From Fonticella tunisiensis (GTDB lineage: Bacteria; Bacillota; Clostridia; Clostridiales; Caloramatoraceae): a stretch of 64,000 nt of DNA. Of the stretch, positions 33,871 through 42,130 are shown piece by piece. The notes under the pieces are model-generated. The model saw nothing but the letters and a program-made list of their open reading frames with translations, had not been told where the DNA came from and made no database searches. Location: NCBI RefSeq assembly GCF_004364155.1, contig NZ_SOAZ01000006.1, positions 62,001 through 126,000 on the forward strand. Direction: 5' to 3'. Made by a program: the position numbers and the translations under genes. The first letter of the stretch is position 1. The number at the start of each line of letters is the position of its first letter.

Positions 33871-33881
33871 TGCTATCTCTC

Positions 33882-34886
33882 CTAACCATTGATTTCATTA
33901 TATCCCTCTATCTCCTCCTTGATACTTTCAACAACACCTCCTCTCACGCACAGCACCGCCTGTTTTATAGCATTTTTAATTGCCTTGGCGTTTGAGCTGC
34001 CATGCGCCTTTATGACAGTGCCGTCTACTCCAAGAAGTATTGCACCTCCATGCTCTGTATAATCAAACTTCTTTTTGAATTTTCTAAATACAGGTTTTAA
34101 TAGCAATCCGCCAATCTTAGTTCTCGCGGAAGACATTATCTCTTCTTTCAATATATCAAATATCGTCTGTGCAACACCTTCAAACACCTTCAGTATTACA
34201 TTTCCTGTAAAGCCATCACATACAACCACATCTATATTTCCATCGGGTATTTCTCTGCCTTCTACATTACCCACAAAATTTAACCTGGACTCTTTGAGCA
34301 TTTTAAAGCACTCTTTCGTAAACTCAGTACCCTTTTCTTCCTCAGAGCCAATATTTACAAGCCCTACCTTTGGATTAGCTTTACTCAGAACTTTTTTTGA
34401 ATAAATGTTTCCCATTATTCCAAACTGCAGTATATTTTGTGTTTTACATTCGGCATTTGCGCCTGCATCCATCAACATAAAGGGTCCATTTTTTCCTGGA
34501 AGCACAGGGGCAAGGGCTGGTCTGTCGATACCCTTAATCCTGCCCACAATAAACAGTCCTCCTGCAAGTATAGCTCCAGTACTTCCGGCGGATATAAATG
34601 CGTCTCCCTTTCCTTCCTTAAGAAGCCTCATACCTACAACCATTGATGAATCCTTCTTTCTCCTTATTGCAAGAGTCGGAGATTCATTGTTTGATATAAT
34701 TTCGGTTGTATGTATTATTTGAAATTTTGATTCATCAGCTTTTTCAGCTGTTAAAACCTTCAATATCCGTTCTCTATCTCCAACAAGTGTGATATCAATA
34801 TCAAATTCATTTCTGGCCTGAATAGCTCCCTTTACAATTTCCTCAGGAGCATGATCCCCTCCCATGGCATCTATAACAATTCTCAT
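33882..34886 (-). CDS. plsX: Phosphate acyltransferase PlsX
   Basis: PlsX converts acyl-ACP to acyl-phosphate, the donor for PlsY in glycerophospholipid synthesis, and is a peripheral membrane enzyme. Family landmarks are MRIVIDAMGGDHAPEEIVKGA at the N-terminus, AFISAGSTGAILAG, LMDAGANAECK and VVCDGFTGNVILK. The 334-residue length is normal. Its ATG overlaps the fapR stop by 4 bp, so fapR and plsX are co-translated; this order is conserved in Bacillus. The acyl-phosphate made by FakA and its fatty-acid-binding partner joins the pathway at the same intermediate. Confidence 0.98.
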   Translation of the reverse strand: MRIVIDAMGGDHAPEEIVKGAIQARNEFDIDITLVGDRERILKVLTAEKADESKFQIIHTTEIISNNESPTLAIRRKKDSSMVVGMRLLKEGKGDAFISAGSTGAILAGGLFIVGRIKGIDRPALAPVLPGKNGPFMLMDAGANAECKTQNILQFGIMGNIYSKKVLSKANPKVGLVNIGSEEEKGTEFTKECFKMLKESRLNFVGNVEGREIPDGNIDVVVCDGFTGNVILKVFEGVAQTIFDILKEEIMSSARTKIGGLLLKPVFRKFKKKFDYTEHGGAILLGVDGTVIKAHGSSNAKAIKNAIKQAVLCVRGGVVESIKEEIEGYNEING

Positions 34887-35461
34887 TTTGTTTCCTCCTT
34901 CGACTCATCTATAGCAACAAGAATAAACTTGCCTCTGAAGACTTCCTGCTGATTTATGTATATAAAAACCCATACAAAAAACTTATTACCTCTGGTTCTT
35001 ATAACTTCTCCCTTCGCCACAAGCCTTTCGCCTGAAAAAACAGGCCTTTTATACTTTATATTAGCTACACCTGTCAGCGCAGCCTTTGCATCGACTATAG
35101 CAAGAGCGAGAGTTTCTGCCATGGAATATATATACTGTCCTTTAACAACCTTTGTTTTCTCAAAAACCATGCTTTTATTCGTATCCAGTATAGAAATGGC
35201 ATTTTTTCCTGGAACGATATCGATGAGCTCACCGACAAACTCTTTTCCTGCTATGGCTCTAACCTTTGTAAATTTGTTTTCTGCAACGCTTTTTATTCTC
35301 TCTCTGAGTTCAGGAATACCCAGTTCCATTCTATCGAGCCTTATTGTTTGAATGGATATATTAAACCTTTCTGCAAGTTCTTCGTCTGTTATAAACGGGT
35401 CTTCCTTAAGCAATTCCTGTAGCTTTGCCTGCCTCTCGCTTTTCTTCAACTTAGAATTCAT
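34883..35461 (-). CDS. fapR: Fatty acid and phospholipid biosynthesis repressor FapR
   Basis: FapR represses lipid genes until malonyl-CoA binds its hot-dog domain and releases it from DNA. The N-terminal helix-turn-helix spans DPFITDEELAERFNISIQTIRLDRMELGIPELRERI (about residues 20-55), a linker follows, and the hot-dog domain (about residues 90-190) has the malonyl-CoA-binding GKNAISIL and ALTGVANIKYKRPV segments. The ATG after AAGGAGTGGGACCT gives 192 residues. It heads the lipid operon, and its own promoter carries a FapR-type operator, so it is autoregulated and controls plsX through fabF. Confidence 0.97.
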   Translation of the reverse strand: MNSKLKKSERQAKLQELLKEDPFITDEELAERFNISIQTIRLDRMELGIPELRERIKSVAENKFTKVRAIAGKEFVGELIDIVPGKNAISILDTNKSMVFEKTKVVKGQYIYSMAETLALAIVDAKAALTGVANIKYKRPVFSGERLVAKGEVIRTRGNKFFVWVFIYINQQEVFRGKFILVAIDESKEETK

Positions 35462-35485
35462 AGGTCCCACTCCTTATATCTAATT

Positions 35486-35503
35486 TTATGACCTACTACT
35501 AAT
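35486..35503. promoter_or_regulatory. FapR operator
   Basis: The plus-strand string TTATGACCTACTACTAAT matches the FapR inverted-repeat consensus of the TTAGTACCT-n-n-TACTAA kind at all but two positions. It covers the transcription start just downstream of the fapR -10 element, a position suited to repression. Confidence 0.75.
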
Positions 35504-35507
35504 ATTA

Positions 35508-35536
35508 AGTATATAGGACATTTTTGAATAAATCAA
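35508..35536 (-). promoter_or_regulatory. Sigma-A promoter of the fapR-plsX-fab operon
   Basis: TTGATT (35531-35536), a 17-bp spacer and TATACT (35508-35513) on the minus strand; the FapR operator begins five bases downstream. Confidence 0.8.
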
Positions 35537-35605
35537 CATTTTTTATCTATATTTTTATTTATGGCTTTTATTTTTATAAATGCTAATATATTTGCATAAA
35601 ATAAA

Positions 35606-35630
35606 AAGAAAGTCTGCATGAGACTTTCTT
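35606..35630 (-). terminator. rpmF terminator
   Basis: AAGAAAGTCT paired with AGACTTTCTT (loop of 5), followed by TTTTATTTTAT on the minus strand, just after rpmF. Confidence 0.85.
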
Positions 35631-35637
35631 ACTTAAA

Positions 35638-35814
35638 TTATTTTTCAACTACTGCTCTGTTTTTGTAATATCCACAGTTTCCACAAACTCTATGAGCAAG
35701 CTTCATCTCATGGCACTGTGGGCATTCAACCATTCCTGGCATTTCAAGTCTCCAGGTCTGTGCTCTTCTCTTATCCCTTCTTGCCCTTGAATGTCTTCTG
35801 GCTGGATTTCCCAT
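35638..35814 (-). CDS. rpmF: 50S ribosomal protein L32
   Basis: L32 is a small 50S protein near the exit tunnel. This 58-codon gene starts MGNPARRHSRARRDKRRAQ and contains two CxxC pairs (CPQC and CGNC) that would bind zinc, so it is the zinc-containing C+ form rather than a C- paralogue. The start follows GAGGTGTAAC. It lies 12 bp after yceD, the standard yceD-rpmF pair, and is followed directly by a terminator. Confidence 0.97.
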   Translation of the reverse strand: MGNPARRHSRARRDKRRAQTWRLEMPGMVECPQCHEMKLAHRVCGNCGYYKNRAVVEK

Positions 35815-35826
35815 TGTTACACCTCC

Positions 35827-36318
35827 TCAATCACCTTTAAAAAGGTCTTTAAGTGCTGCAAATCTTGGATCGATATCATCCTTTTCACAATTGCAGGACT
35901 CAAAGTTCAAATTCTTACCGCATTTCGGACATAACCCTTTGCATTCCTCGCTACAAAGGAACTTTAGAGGAACTGATAATATAAGATTATCAACAACCAT
36001 TTCCTCTAAGTTGATGAAATCCTCATAAATAGGATAGACGTCATCATCGGGTGATTTCGAAAATTTCTCATCGAAATCAATGTCCAAAGACTTAATCAAA
36101 CTGGTTAAACATCTTGAGCATTGAGCTTCAATCAGTGCATGTATTCTCCCTCTAACTTTAATAACCTCACCATCATACTCAGCCTCGCCCTTTACAAGCA
36201 GGGGCTCACGCAGTTTTAATTTGAAATCATCCCTTTCCACCATATCACTTTCCAGGGACATCTCAAAGGGGAGAACATTTTTTCTGTGTTTTAATAAATC
36301 TGAAATATTAAGCTTCAT
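35827..36318 (-). CDS. yceD: YceD family protein (DUF177, YlbN-like)
   Basis: YceD/DUF177 proteins are encoded with rpmF throughout bacteria and are linked to 23S rRNA metabolism and ribosome assembly; the exact biochemistry is unsettled. The 163-residue protein starts MKLNISDLLKHRK, has the conserved CSRCLTSL motif (about residues 77-84) and an acidic EDFINLEEMVVDNLILSVPLK stretch, then a CPKCGKN...CNC zinc-like cluster near the C-terminus. The start follows GAGGTGAGCTT. It has its own consensus promoter with an inverted repeat around the -10. Confidence 0.9.
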   Translation of the reverse strand: MKLNISDLLKHRKNVLPFEMSLESDMVERDDFKLKLREPLLVKGEAEYDGEVIKVRGRIHALIEAQCSRCLTSLIKSLDIDFDEKFSKSPDDDVYPIYEDFINLEEMVVDNLILSVPLKFLCSEECKGLCPKCGKNLNFESCNCEKDDIDPRFAALKDLFKGD

Positions 36319-36347
36319 AAGCTCACCTCAAATAAATGCCAAAATTA

Positions 36348-36376
36348 ATTATATAAATTTGGCATATAAAAGTCAA
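36348..36376 (-). promoter_or_regulatory. Sigma-A promoter of yceD-rpmF with flanking palindrome
   Basis: TTGACT (36371-36376), a 17-bp spacer and TATAAT (36348-36353). An 8-bp inverted repeat, ATGCCAAA and TTTGGCAT (36336-36343 and 36358-36365), brackets the -10, an arrangement typical of an operator. Confidence 0.8.
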
Positions 36377-36385
36377 GAAAAACTA

Positions 36386-36424
36386 GAATAATATTCTATG
36401 GCAGACTACCATAGAATATTATTC
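36386..36424 (-). terminator. ackA terminator
   Basis: A perfect 16-bp A/T-rich stem (arms 36386-36401 and 36409-36424, 7-nt loop) 10 bp after the ackA stop, ending in TAGTTTTTCTTG on the minus strand. Confidence 0.8.
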
Positions 36425-36434
36425 CCATTATATA

Positions 36435-37631
36435 TTATCTCGAAACTATTTCCATTGTATCCCTTGCAATCATAAGTTCTTCGTTTGTAGGTATAACAAA
36501 CACTTTAACCCTGGCATTTTCAGTTGAAACATCAACCTTTTTGCCTCTAACATTGTTCTTAGCTTCATCAATTTCAATTCCAAGGAATTCAAGACCCTTA
36601 CATACTTCAAGCCTTGTTTTAGGTGAGTTTTCTCCAAGGCCTGCAGTAAATACAACTGCATCTACTCCACCCATTGCTGCAGCATATGCTCCAATGTATT
36701 TTCTTACTCTGTAATGGAATGCATCAAGAGCCAGCTTTGCCCTTTCGTTTCCATTTTCAGCAGCTCCTTCGATATCCCTAAAATCACTACTTACTCCAGA
36801 TAAACCAAGCACACCAGACTTCTTATTCATTATGTTGTTAACTTCCTCTGAATCCATTCCCTCTTCCTTTTGAAGGAATGTTACAATTGCAGGATCTATA
36901 TCCCCACATCTTGTTCCCATTACAAGCCCCTCAAGAGGAGTAAATCCCATACTTGTATCAACCGATTTTCCCTTGTTTACCGCAGCAAGGCTTGCACCAT
37001 TACCTAAATGGCATGTTATTATCCTGCATTCGCTTATATCTTTACCAAGCATTTCAGAAGCTATCAGTGAAACATATCTATGGGATGTTCCATGAAAACC
37101 ATATCTTCTTATTCCATATTTCTCATATAATTCATACGGAAGGGCATACATGTATGCATGCTTCGGCATCGTTTGATGAAATGCTGTGTCGAATACAGCC
37201 ACCATTGGAGTATCAGGCATTAAGGCCTTACATGCATTTATACCTATTAGGTTTGGGGGGTTATGAAGTGGTGCAAGGTGAGTACATTCTTCGAGGGTTT
37301 TCATAACGTCATCATTGATTAAAACTGATTCTGAGTACTTTTCTCCCCCGTGTACTACCCTGTGTCCAACGGCAGAGATTTCTGACATATCCTTTATAAC
37401 TCCATGCTTTTCATCAACCAATGCATCGAGTACAAGCTTAATAGCATCCTTGTGATCATTCATAGGGCTTTCAATCACAACCTTATCCATCCCTTCAGGT
37501 CTGTGGGTTAAAACAGAGCCTTCAATTCCAATTCTTTCAACAAGCCCCTTGGCCATTACTGATTCATCGCTCATATCGATCAATTGGTACTTCAATGAGG
37601 AACTACCACAATTTATAACCAATATTTTCAT
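36435..37631 (-). CDS. ackA: Acetate kinase
   Basis: AckA transfers phosphate from acetyl-phosphate to ADP, giving the ATP yield of acetogenic fermentation, or runs in reverse to activate acetate. The N-terminal [20 protein letters not shown] is the ASKHA phosphate-binding motif; later come [13 protein letters not shown] (about residues 87-99), the [10 protein letters not shown] signature and [13 protein letters not shown]. The ATG after AAGGAGTATGTACAT gives 398 residues. It lies 54 bp downstream of pta in a two-gene operon with a terminator. Confidence 0.98.
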   Translation of the reverse strand: MKILVINCGSSSLKYQLIDMSDESVMAKGLVERIGIEGSVLTHRPEGMDKVVIESPMNDHKDAIKLVLDALVDEKHGVIKDMSEISAVGHRVVHGGEKYSESVLINDDVMKTLEECTHLAPLHNPPNLIGINACKALMPDTPMVAVFDTAFHQTMPKHAYMYALPYELYEKYGIRRYGFHGTSHRYVSLIASEMLGKDISECRIITCHLGNGASLAAVNKGKSVDTSMGFTPLEGLVMGTRCGDIDPAIVTFLQKEEGMDSEEVNNIMNKKSGVLGLSGVSSDFRDIEGAAENGNERAKLALDAFHYRVRKYIGAYAAAMGGVDAVVFTAGLGENSPKTRLEVCKGLEFLGIEIDEAKNNVRGKKVDVSTENARVKVFVIPTNEELMIARDTMEIVSR

Positions 37632-37685
37632 ATGTACATACTCCTTTCCATACAGGAATTTAATGTTCACTAAAATTGCTTGAAA

Positions 37686-38690
37686 TTATATATCAAGTCC
37701 CTGTGCCTGAACCGCTGTTATAGCAACTACGTTTACTATATCCTCTGAGCTGCATCCCCTTGAAAGGTCATTTACCGGTGCTGCAAAACCCTGGCATATT
37801 GGCCCTATAGCCTCAGCACCAGCAAGCCTTTGTACAAGCTTATATCCTATGTTTCCTGCCTGAAGGTCTGGGAAAACAAGTACGTTTGCCTTTCCTGCAA
37901 CGTTGCTTCCGGGTGCCTTTAACTCAGCAACCTTTGGAACTATAGCTGCATCAAGTTGAAGTTCGCCATCTATCATTATATCAGGGGCCATCTCCTTTGC
38001 CAATCTTGTTGCTTCAACAACCTTTGCAACATTTTCATGCTTTGCACTGCCTTTGGTTGAGAATGAAAGCATTGCAACCCTTGGTTCAATTCCAGCAAGT
38101 GCCTTTGCAGTCCTTGCTGTCGCAACTGCTATTGCTGCAAGCTCCTGTGCATTTGGATTTGGATTTACTGCACAGTCAGCAAATAAAAATAATCCCTTTT
38201 CTCCATATGTGCTGTTTGGAACTTCCATTATAAAAGTACTCGAAACTATTGACATACCAGGTGCTGTCTTTATTATCTGAAGTGCAGGCCTTAAAAGATC
38301 TCCTGTTGAGTGAATTGCACCGGACACCATTCCATCTGCGTCTCCCATTTTAACCATCATAGTACCAAAATAAATTTCATCAAGCACTATTTCTTTTGCC
38401 TGTTCAAGCGTTACTCCCTTATTTTTTCTTAGTTCATAAAATTTTTCAGCGTAGTCAGCGGTTTTTTCATATGTTCTTGGATTGATTATCCTTATGCCAT
38501 CTACATTTACCCCTTCGCTTACAGCAACTTCTTTAATCCTATTTTCATCACCAATCAAGATAACCTCTGCCAGGCCTTCTTTTTTAATAATTTCTGCTGC
38601 TTTAACAGTTCTTGGTTCACTTCCTTCTGGAAGAACAATAACTTTTTTGTTTGATCTGGCTTTTTCCCAGATTTGTTCCATTAATCTCAT
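37686..38690 (-). CDS. pta: Phosphate acetyltransferase
   Basis: Pta converts acetyl-CoA and phosphate to acetyl-phosphate, the substrate of AckA. It is the short single-domain form (334 residues): IVLPEGSEPRTVKAA-like N-terminus (VIVLPEGSEPRTV), DGMVSGAIHSTGDLLRPAL (about residues 129-147), LFADCAVNPNP, ELQLDAAIVP and ANVLVFPDLQAGNIGYK. The ATG follows AGGAGTTTTATA. No clear sigma-A promoter is visible upstream, but a weak CodY-box match lies about 105 bp before the start. Acetyl-phosphate made here also links to signalling. Confidence 0.97.
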   Translation of the reverse strand: MRLMEQIWEKARSNKKVIVLPEGSEPRTVKAAEIIKKEGLAEVILIGDENRIKEVAVSEGVNVDGIRIINPRTYEKTADYAEKFYELRKNKGVTLEQAKEIVLDEIYFGTMMVKMGDADGMVSGAIHSTGDLLRPALQIIKTAPGMSIVSSTFIMEVPNSTYGEKGLFLFADCAVNPNPNAQELAAIAVATARTAKALAGIEPRVAMLSFSTKGSAKHENVAKVVEATRLAKEMAPDIMIDGELQLDAAIVPKVAELKAPGSNVAGKANVLVFPDLQAGNIGYKLVQRLAGAEAIGPICQGFAAPVNDLSRGCSSEDIVNVVAITAVQAQGLDI

Positions 38691-38793
38691 TATAAAACTC
38701 CTTTCTTCTACAAATTTCCTAAAGTTATATCTTCTATATAAAATTATAAATTCCTCCTATTACATATAATGTTTATAAATTAATAATTTATTT

Positions 38794-38808
38794 ATTTTTC
38801 AGACAAAT
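38794..38808. promoter_or_regulatory. Possible CodY box upstream of pta
   Basis: ATTTTTCAGACAAAT agrees with the CodY consensus AATTTTCWGAAAATT at 12 of 15 positions. It is about 105 bp upstream of pta and just before the tmcAL promoter. A three-mismatch hit in AT-rich DNA can arise by chance. Confidence 0.3.
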
Positions 38809-38819
38809 GTATGAAATTA

Positions 38820-38848
38820 TTTACATTTTGATTTTTAAAATGTAGAAT
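38820..38848 (+). promoter_or_regulatory. Sigma-A promoter of tmcAL
   Basis: TTTACA (38820-38825), a 17-bp spacer and TAGAAT (38843-38848), about 22 bp upstream of the start codon. Confidence 0.6.
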
Positions 38849-38870
38849 TAATAGTCTAGGAGGTAGTATT

Positions 38871-40106
38871 ATGAACGTTACTGGTATAGTTGTCGAATAT
38901 AACCCTCTTCATAACGGCCATATATTTCATTTAAATAAGACTAAAAAAATAACACAGAATGATTATGTTATAGCTGTGATGAGCGGCAACTTCGTACAGA
39001 GGGGTGAACCAGCTTTTATAAACAAATGGGCAAGAACCAAAATGGCTCTTGAAGCCGGAATAGACCTTGTGATAGAACTTCCGACTATATATTCCGTAAG
39101 CAGCGCCGAAGGATTTGCATTCGGTGCGATATCAATTCTAAACAGCCTGGAAATAGTAGATTCCATATGCTTTGGAAGCGAACTGGGAAGCATTTATGAG
39201 TTGAATATAATTGGCAAAATACTTGCTGAAGAACCCCCTTCATACCAGGGCTTACTGAAGTATTATTTAAAACATGGACTATCATATCCTGCCGCAAGGC
39301 TTCACGCCCTGACAGACTATATTTCAGATAAAAACATTCTAAGCCTTGGGAAAAACCATTTGAACACTATACTTCAAAGTTCAAACAATATACTTGCCAT
39401 TGAGTATCTTAAAGCGTTACATAAGCTTTCAAGCACAATAAAACCATATACAATAAAAAGAGTTAAAAGTAAGTACAACGATATACATCTTACAGGATAT
39501 ATATCCAGCGCCACAGCCATAAGAAAAAACTTTCATGACCTCAATGCTGTAAAGGAATCGATGCCTGACTTCACATATAAAATAATTCAGAATGAGATTT
39601 CCTGTGGGCGTGGACCAGTTTGTCTCAACGATTTTTCGCAAATGATTTTATATAAACTACGGGAAAGCAGCAGGGATTTTATAAAAAGTTTGATTGATGT
39701 TGGAGAAGGCCTTGAAAATAAAATAAAGTTTGCTGCCGAAGAGGCATCAAACATCGAAGAGCTTATATCAATGTTAAAAAATAAGCGCTACACTACAACA
39801 CGTTTACAGAGGATACTCATTTATGCACTGCTCAACATGACTAAAGATATACAAAATCAAATTAAAATGTCACCGGATTATATAAGAATTTTAGGCTTCA
39901 ATGAGAAAGGAAAGGATTTGATTAAATTAATCAAATCCAGGTGTAAGATGCCCTTAATTATCAACCCTTCAAAGAAGGACACTGACATACTTGTATACGA
40001 TATGCTTGCAACAGATATATACGTACTTGCTTATAAAAACAATGCATTCAGAAAGGCCAGACAGGATCTTAAGGTTCCTCCTGTTATAAAACCCGCTTCC
40101 ATATAA
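38871..40106 (+). CDS. tmcAL: tRNA(Met) cytidine acetate ligase (YlbM)
   Basis: TmcAL activates acetate with ATP to acetyl-AMP and acetylates C34 of elongator tRNA-Met, giving ac4C, which secures AUG reading. The N-terminal nucleotidyltransferase-like domain begins VTGIVVEYNPLHNGHIFHL, with the HxGH-type motif (HNGH about residues 15-18), then AVMSGNFVQRGEPAFINKWAR and the tRNA-binding C-terminal helices. The length of 411 is typical. The ATG follows CTAGGAGGTAGTATT. It stands alone on the plus strand and its stop codon lies inside the shared terminator. Confidence 0.95.
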   Translation: MNVTGIVVEYNPLHNGHIFHLNKTKKITQNDYVIAVMSGNFVQRGEPAFINKWARTKMALEAGIDLVIELPTIYSVSSAEGFAFGAISILNSLEIVDSICFGSELGSIYELNIIGKILAEEPPSYQGLLKYYLKHGLSYPAARLHALTDYISDKNILSLGKNHLNTILQSSNNILAIEYLKALHKLSSTIKPYTIKRVKSKYNDIHLTGYISSATAIRKNFHDLNAVKESMPDFTYKIIQNEISCGRGPVCLNDFSQMILYKLRESSRDFIKSLIDVGEGLENKIKFAAEEASNIEELISMLKNKRYTTTRLQRILIYALLNMTKDIQNQIKMSPDYIRILGFNEKGKDLIKLIKSRCKMPLIINPSKKDTDILVYDMLATDIYVLAYKNNAFRKARQDLKVPPVIKPASI

Positions 40107-40122
40107 TTTAGAAGCGGGTTTT
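40088..40122. terminator. Bidirectional terminator overlapping the ends of tmcAL and the patatin gene
   Basis: AAAACCCGCTTC paired with GAAGCGGGTTTT (12 bp, 11-nt loop). The left arm lies in the last tmcAL codons and the right arm in the last patatin-gene codons; the two stop codons are one base apart. Confidence 0.88.
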
Positions 40123-40899
40123 ATTTATCTTTTCTAAATGAGGCAATATTTCTGGTAACGCCTTCTCGGCTGCCTCTATTCCCCTCTTCACACAGATCTC
40201 AACGTTGTCAAACCTTGTAGGATCCATATCATTCAGATCAACCCTTATTAAATAATCGCAATCCTGTTTTTTTAAGGCAAAAAGTTCTCTTTCCATTAAA
40301 TCAATGGACTCATATAAAACATGGAAAATACTTTTACAGCTGCTTGTTGTCAGGTTAAATCCAACATCAACACCTATTACAAATTCAGTACCCGCATCCT
40401 TAAGAGCTCTGGCAGGAACCCTTTCGAGAACGCCACCATCTACGAATATCATATCGTCCTTTATATAAGGAACGAACACGCCAGGAACTGAAATGCTGGC
40501 CCTTACGGCTTCATGCACTTTTCCCTCGGTAATGATTTTTAAACATTTGTTCTTTAAATCCGTTGCAGTAACCATAAGGGGGATTTTTAAATCTTTAAAG
40601 TCACAATTTCTGGTTATTAGTTTTATAAATTCCTGTATCTTTTCTCCCTTAACAAATCCAATTCTTGGTATAGATACATCCAGATATACCTTTTGAGGAA
40701 GCTCTTTACACAGAGCCTTAACATATTTAAAATCAATCCCACAGCAGTATAAGGCTCCAATTAACGCACCTATGCTGCTTCCCGATAGAATATCAAATTC
40801 AATTCCGTGGCTTTTTAGTGCTTCTATTACCCCTATATGAGCCAGTCCTCTTGCCGAACCGGATCCAAGGGCCAAACCTATTTTATAATTCCTTTTCAT
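40108..40899 (-). CDS. Patatin-like phospholipase family protein (YlbK/RssA-like)
   Basis: A patatin-fold serine hydrolase, probably acting on lipids; the physiological substrate is unknown. The oxyanion-hole motif GLALGSGSARGLAHIGV (about residues 8-24), the nucleophile GSSIG (Ser about residue 41) and the catalytic Asp in FVDGG (about residue 153) form the expected Ser-Asp dyad. No signal peptide or membrane segment is visible. I chose the ATG after GGGGGTGTCTT, giving 263 residues. It lies between tmcAL and ylbJ, as a patatin-family gene does in the Bacillus ylb cluster. Confidence 0.92.
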   Translation of the reverse strand: MKRNYKIGLALGSGSARGLAHIGVIEALKSHGIEFDILSGSSIGALIGALYCCGIDFKYVKALCKELPQKVYLDVSIPRIGFVKGEKIQEFIKLITRNCDFKDLKIPLMVTATDLKNKCLKIITEGKVHEAVRASISVPGVFVPYIKDDMIFVDGGVLERVPARALKDAGTEFVIGVDVGFNLTTSSCKSIFHVLYESIDLMERELFALKKQDCDYLIRVDLNDMDPTRFDNVEICVKRGIEAAEKALPEILPHLEKINKTRF

Positions 40900-40925
40900 A
40901 AGACACCCCCCAATTATCATAAAAT
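40896..40925 (+). promoter_or_regulatory. Candidate sigma-E-type promoter of ylbJ
   Basis: TCATAAG (40896-40902), a 15-bp spacer and CATAAAAT (40918-40925) resemble the sigma-E pattern kmATATT-N14-15-CATACAnT with two mismatches in the -35 and one in the -10. ylbJ belongs to the sigma-E regulon in Bacillus. Confidence 0.4.
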
Positions 40926-40951
40926 GTACAAAGTACTTCTTTGAGGTTCTT

Positions 40952-42130
40952 ATGAAATATATATTTTCTACAGTAATAATTATGAGTTTTTTGCTCCTTC
41001 CGTTTTATAAAAATAAAAAATATCTTCTTGTAACTCTTCTTTTAACAGTTGTTGCAATGATGATCGCATATCCGGGGGCATCATTTAGTGCTGCGAAGGA
41101 GGGCATGAATTTATGGCTCTTTGTTGTAATACCTTCGCTCATACCTTTTTTTATAATCAACGATATGCTTATATCTTTAAGAGTCCCTGATAATATAGCA
41201 AGGCTTTTTTCACCTGTTGCAAAGTTTTTATTTAATACATCAGGATATGGTGCCTATGTATTTATTATGAGCATTTTTTCAGGATACCCTGCTGGAGCAA
41301 GGATAACATCCCAGCTCGTAGAAAATAAAAAAATAACCTCCAAGGAAGGCCTTAAAATATTGACCTTCAGCAGCACATCTGGTCCATTATTTATAATCGG
41401 GGCTGTAGGATCAGGTATGCTGAAAAGCACGATTGGAGGATACATATTGTTTATATCTCATATACTTGGTGCCGTTCTTAATGGAATCGTTTTAAGATTC
41501 TTTTTCCCGGGAGATATAAACATAAAAGATGAAAAAGTAAATAATTCCTGCGGCACTATATCCCTTGGAAACATGCTTTCAAAGGGAATATTGAATACCC
41601 TTATAACATGCGGCTTCATTGGAGGATATATAGTTTTGTTTTCTGTTATTATTGCTCTGCTTAACCAGATAGAGTTTTTCAAAACAATACATACATTTTT
41701 AACAGTATTTTTAATGCTTCCGTCAGAGACATCAGATATTATATCTTCTCTTTTAGAAACCTCCATCGAAATTTCAAATGGCTGTATGATTATCTCAGAC
41801 CTTTCTGTTAGTTTTGAAATGAAGCTTATACTTTCAAGCTTTATCATTGCATTTAGCGGCTTTTCAATTATCGGGCAGGCTGCAAGCCTGATATATAAAA
41901 CTAAAATCAGTCTTAGGAAATATTTTTTAAGCAAAATAAACCATGGTATACTTTCATCAATCGTGTGCTATCTGATTTTGAGGACCAATCTATTAAGCGT
42001 AAATTCTGGAGATAAAATGCTAAATTCTATTGCATTCCAGCCTGTTTTGATCGTTGAGCTTCTTCTTATAGTGCTGCTGCTTTTAAACATAATGGGTACA
42101 TTTATAGATAACATCCATCTAAAAAAATAA
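40952..42130 (+). CDS. ylbJ: Sporulation integral membrane protein YlbJ
   Basis: YlbJ is a polytopic membrane protein made in the mother cell in Bacillus, where its loss gives heat-sensitive spores; its transport function is not known. The 392-residue sequence has about ten hydrophobic segments, beginning at IFSTVIIMSFLLLPF and LLVTLLLTVVAMMIA, and includes the nucleoside-recognition/Gate-like GMNLWLFVVIPSLIPFFI (about residues 51-68) and YVFIMSIFSGYPAGAR. The ATG follows GAGGTTCTT. It is alone on the plus strand between two minus-strand genes and ends inside a shared terminator. Confidence 0.93.
   Translation: MKYIFSTVIIMSFLLLPFYKNKKYLLVTLLLTVVAMMIAYPGASFSAAKEGMNLWLFVVIPSLIPFFIINDMLISLRVPDNIARLFSPVAKFLFNTSGYGAYVFIMSIFSGYPAGARITSQLVENKKITSKEGLKILTFSSTSGPLFIIGAVGSGMLKSTIGGYILFISHILGAVLNGIVLRFFFPGDINIKDEKVNNSCGTISLGNMLSKGILNTLITCGFIGGYIVLFSVIIALLNQIEFFKTIHTFLTVFLMLPSETSDIISSLLETSIEISNGCMIISDLSVSFEMKLILSSFIIAFSGFSIIGQAASLIYKTKISLRKYFLSKINHGILSSIVCYLILRTNLLSVNSGDKMLNSIAFQPVLIVELLLIVLLLLNIMGTFIDNIHLKK

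Noticed and set aside
33260-33892. A 210-codon open frame on the plus strand opposite fabH
   Set aside because: It is antisense to a fully recognisable fabH, has no ribosome-binding site, and its composition is that expected from the reversed codon bias. The same applies to the many shorter antisense frames over smc, topA, tsf and others.
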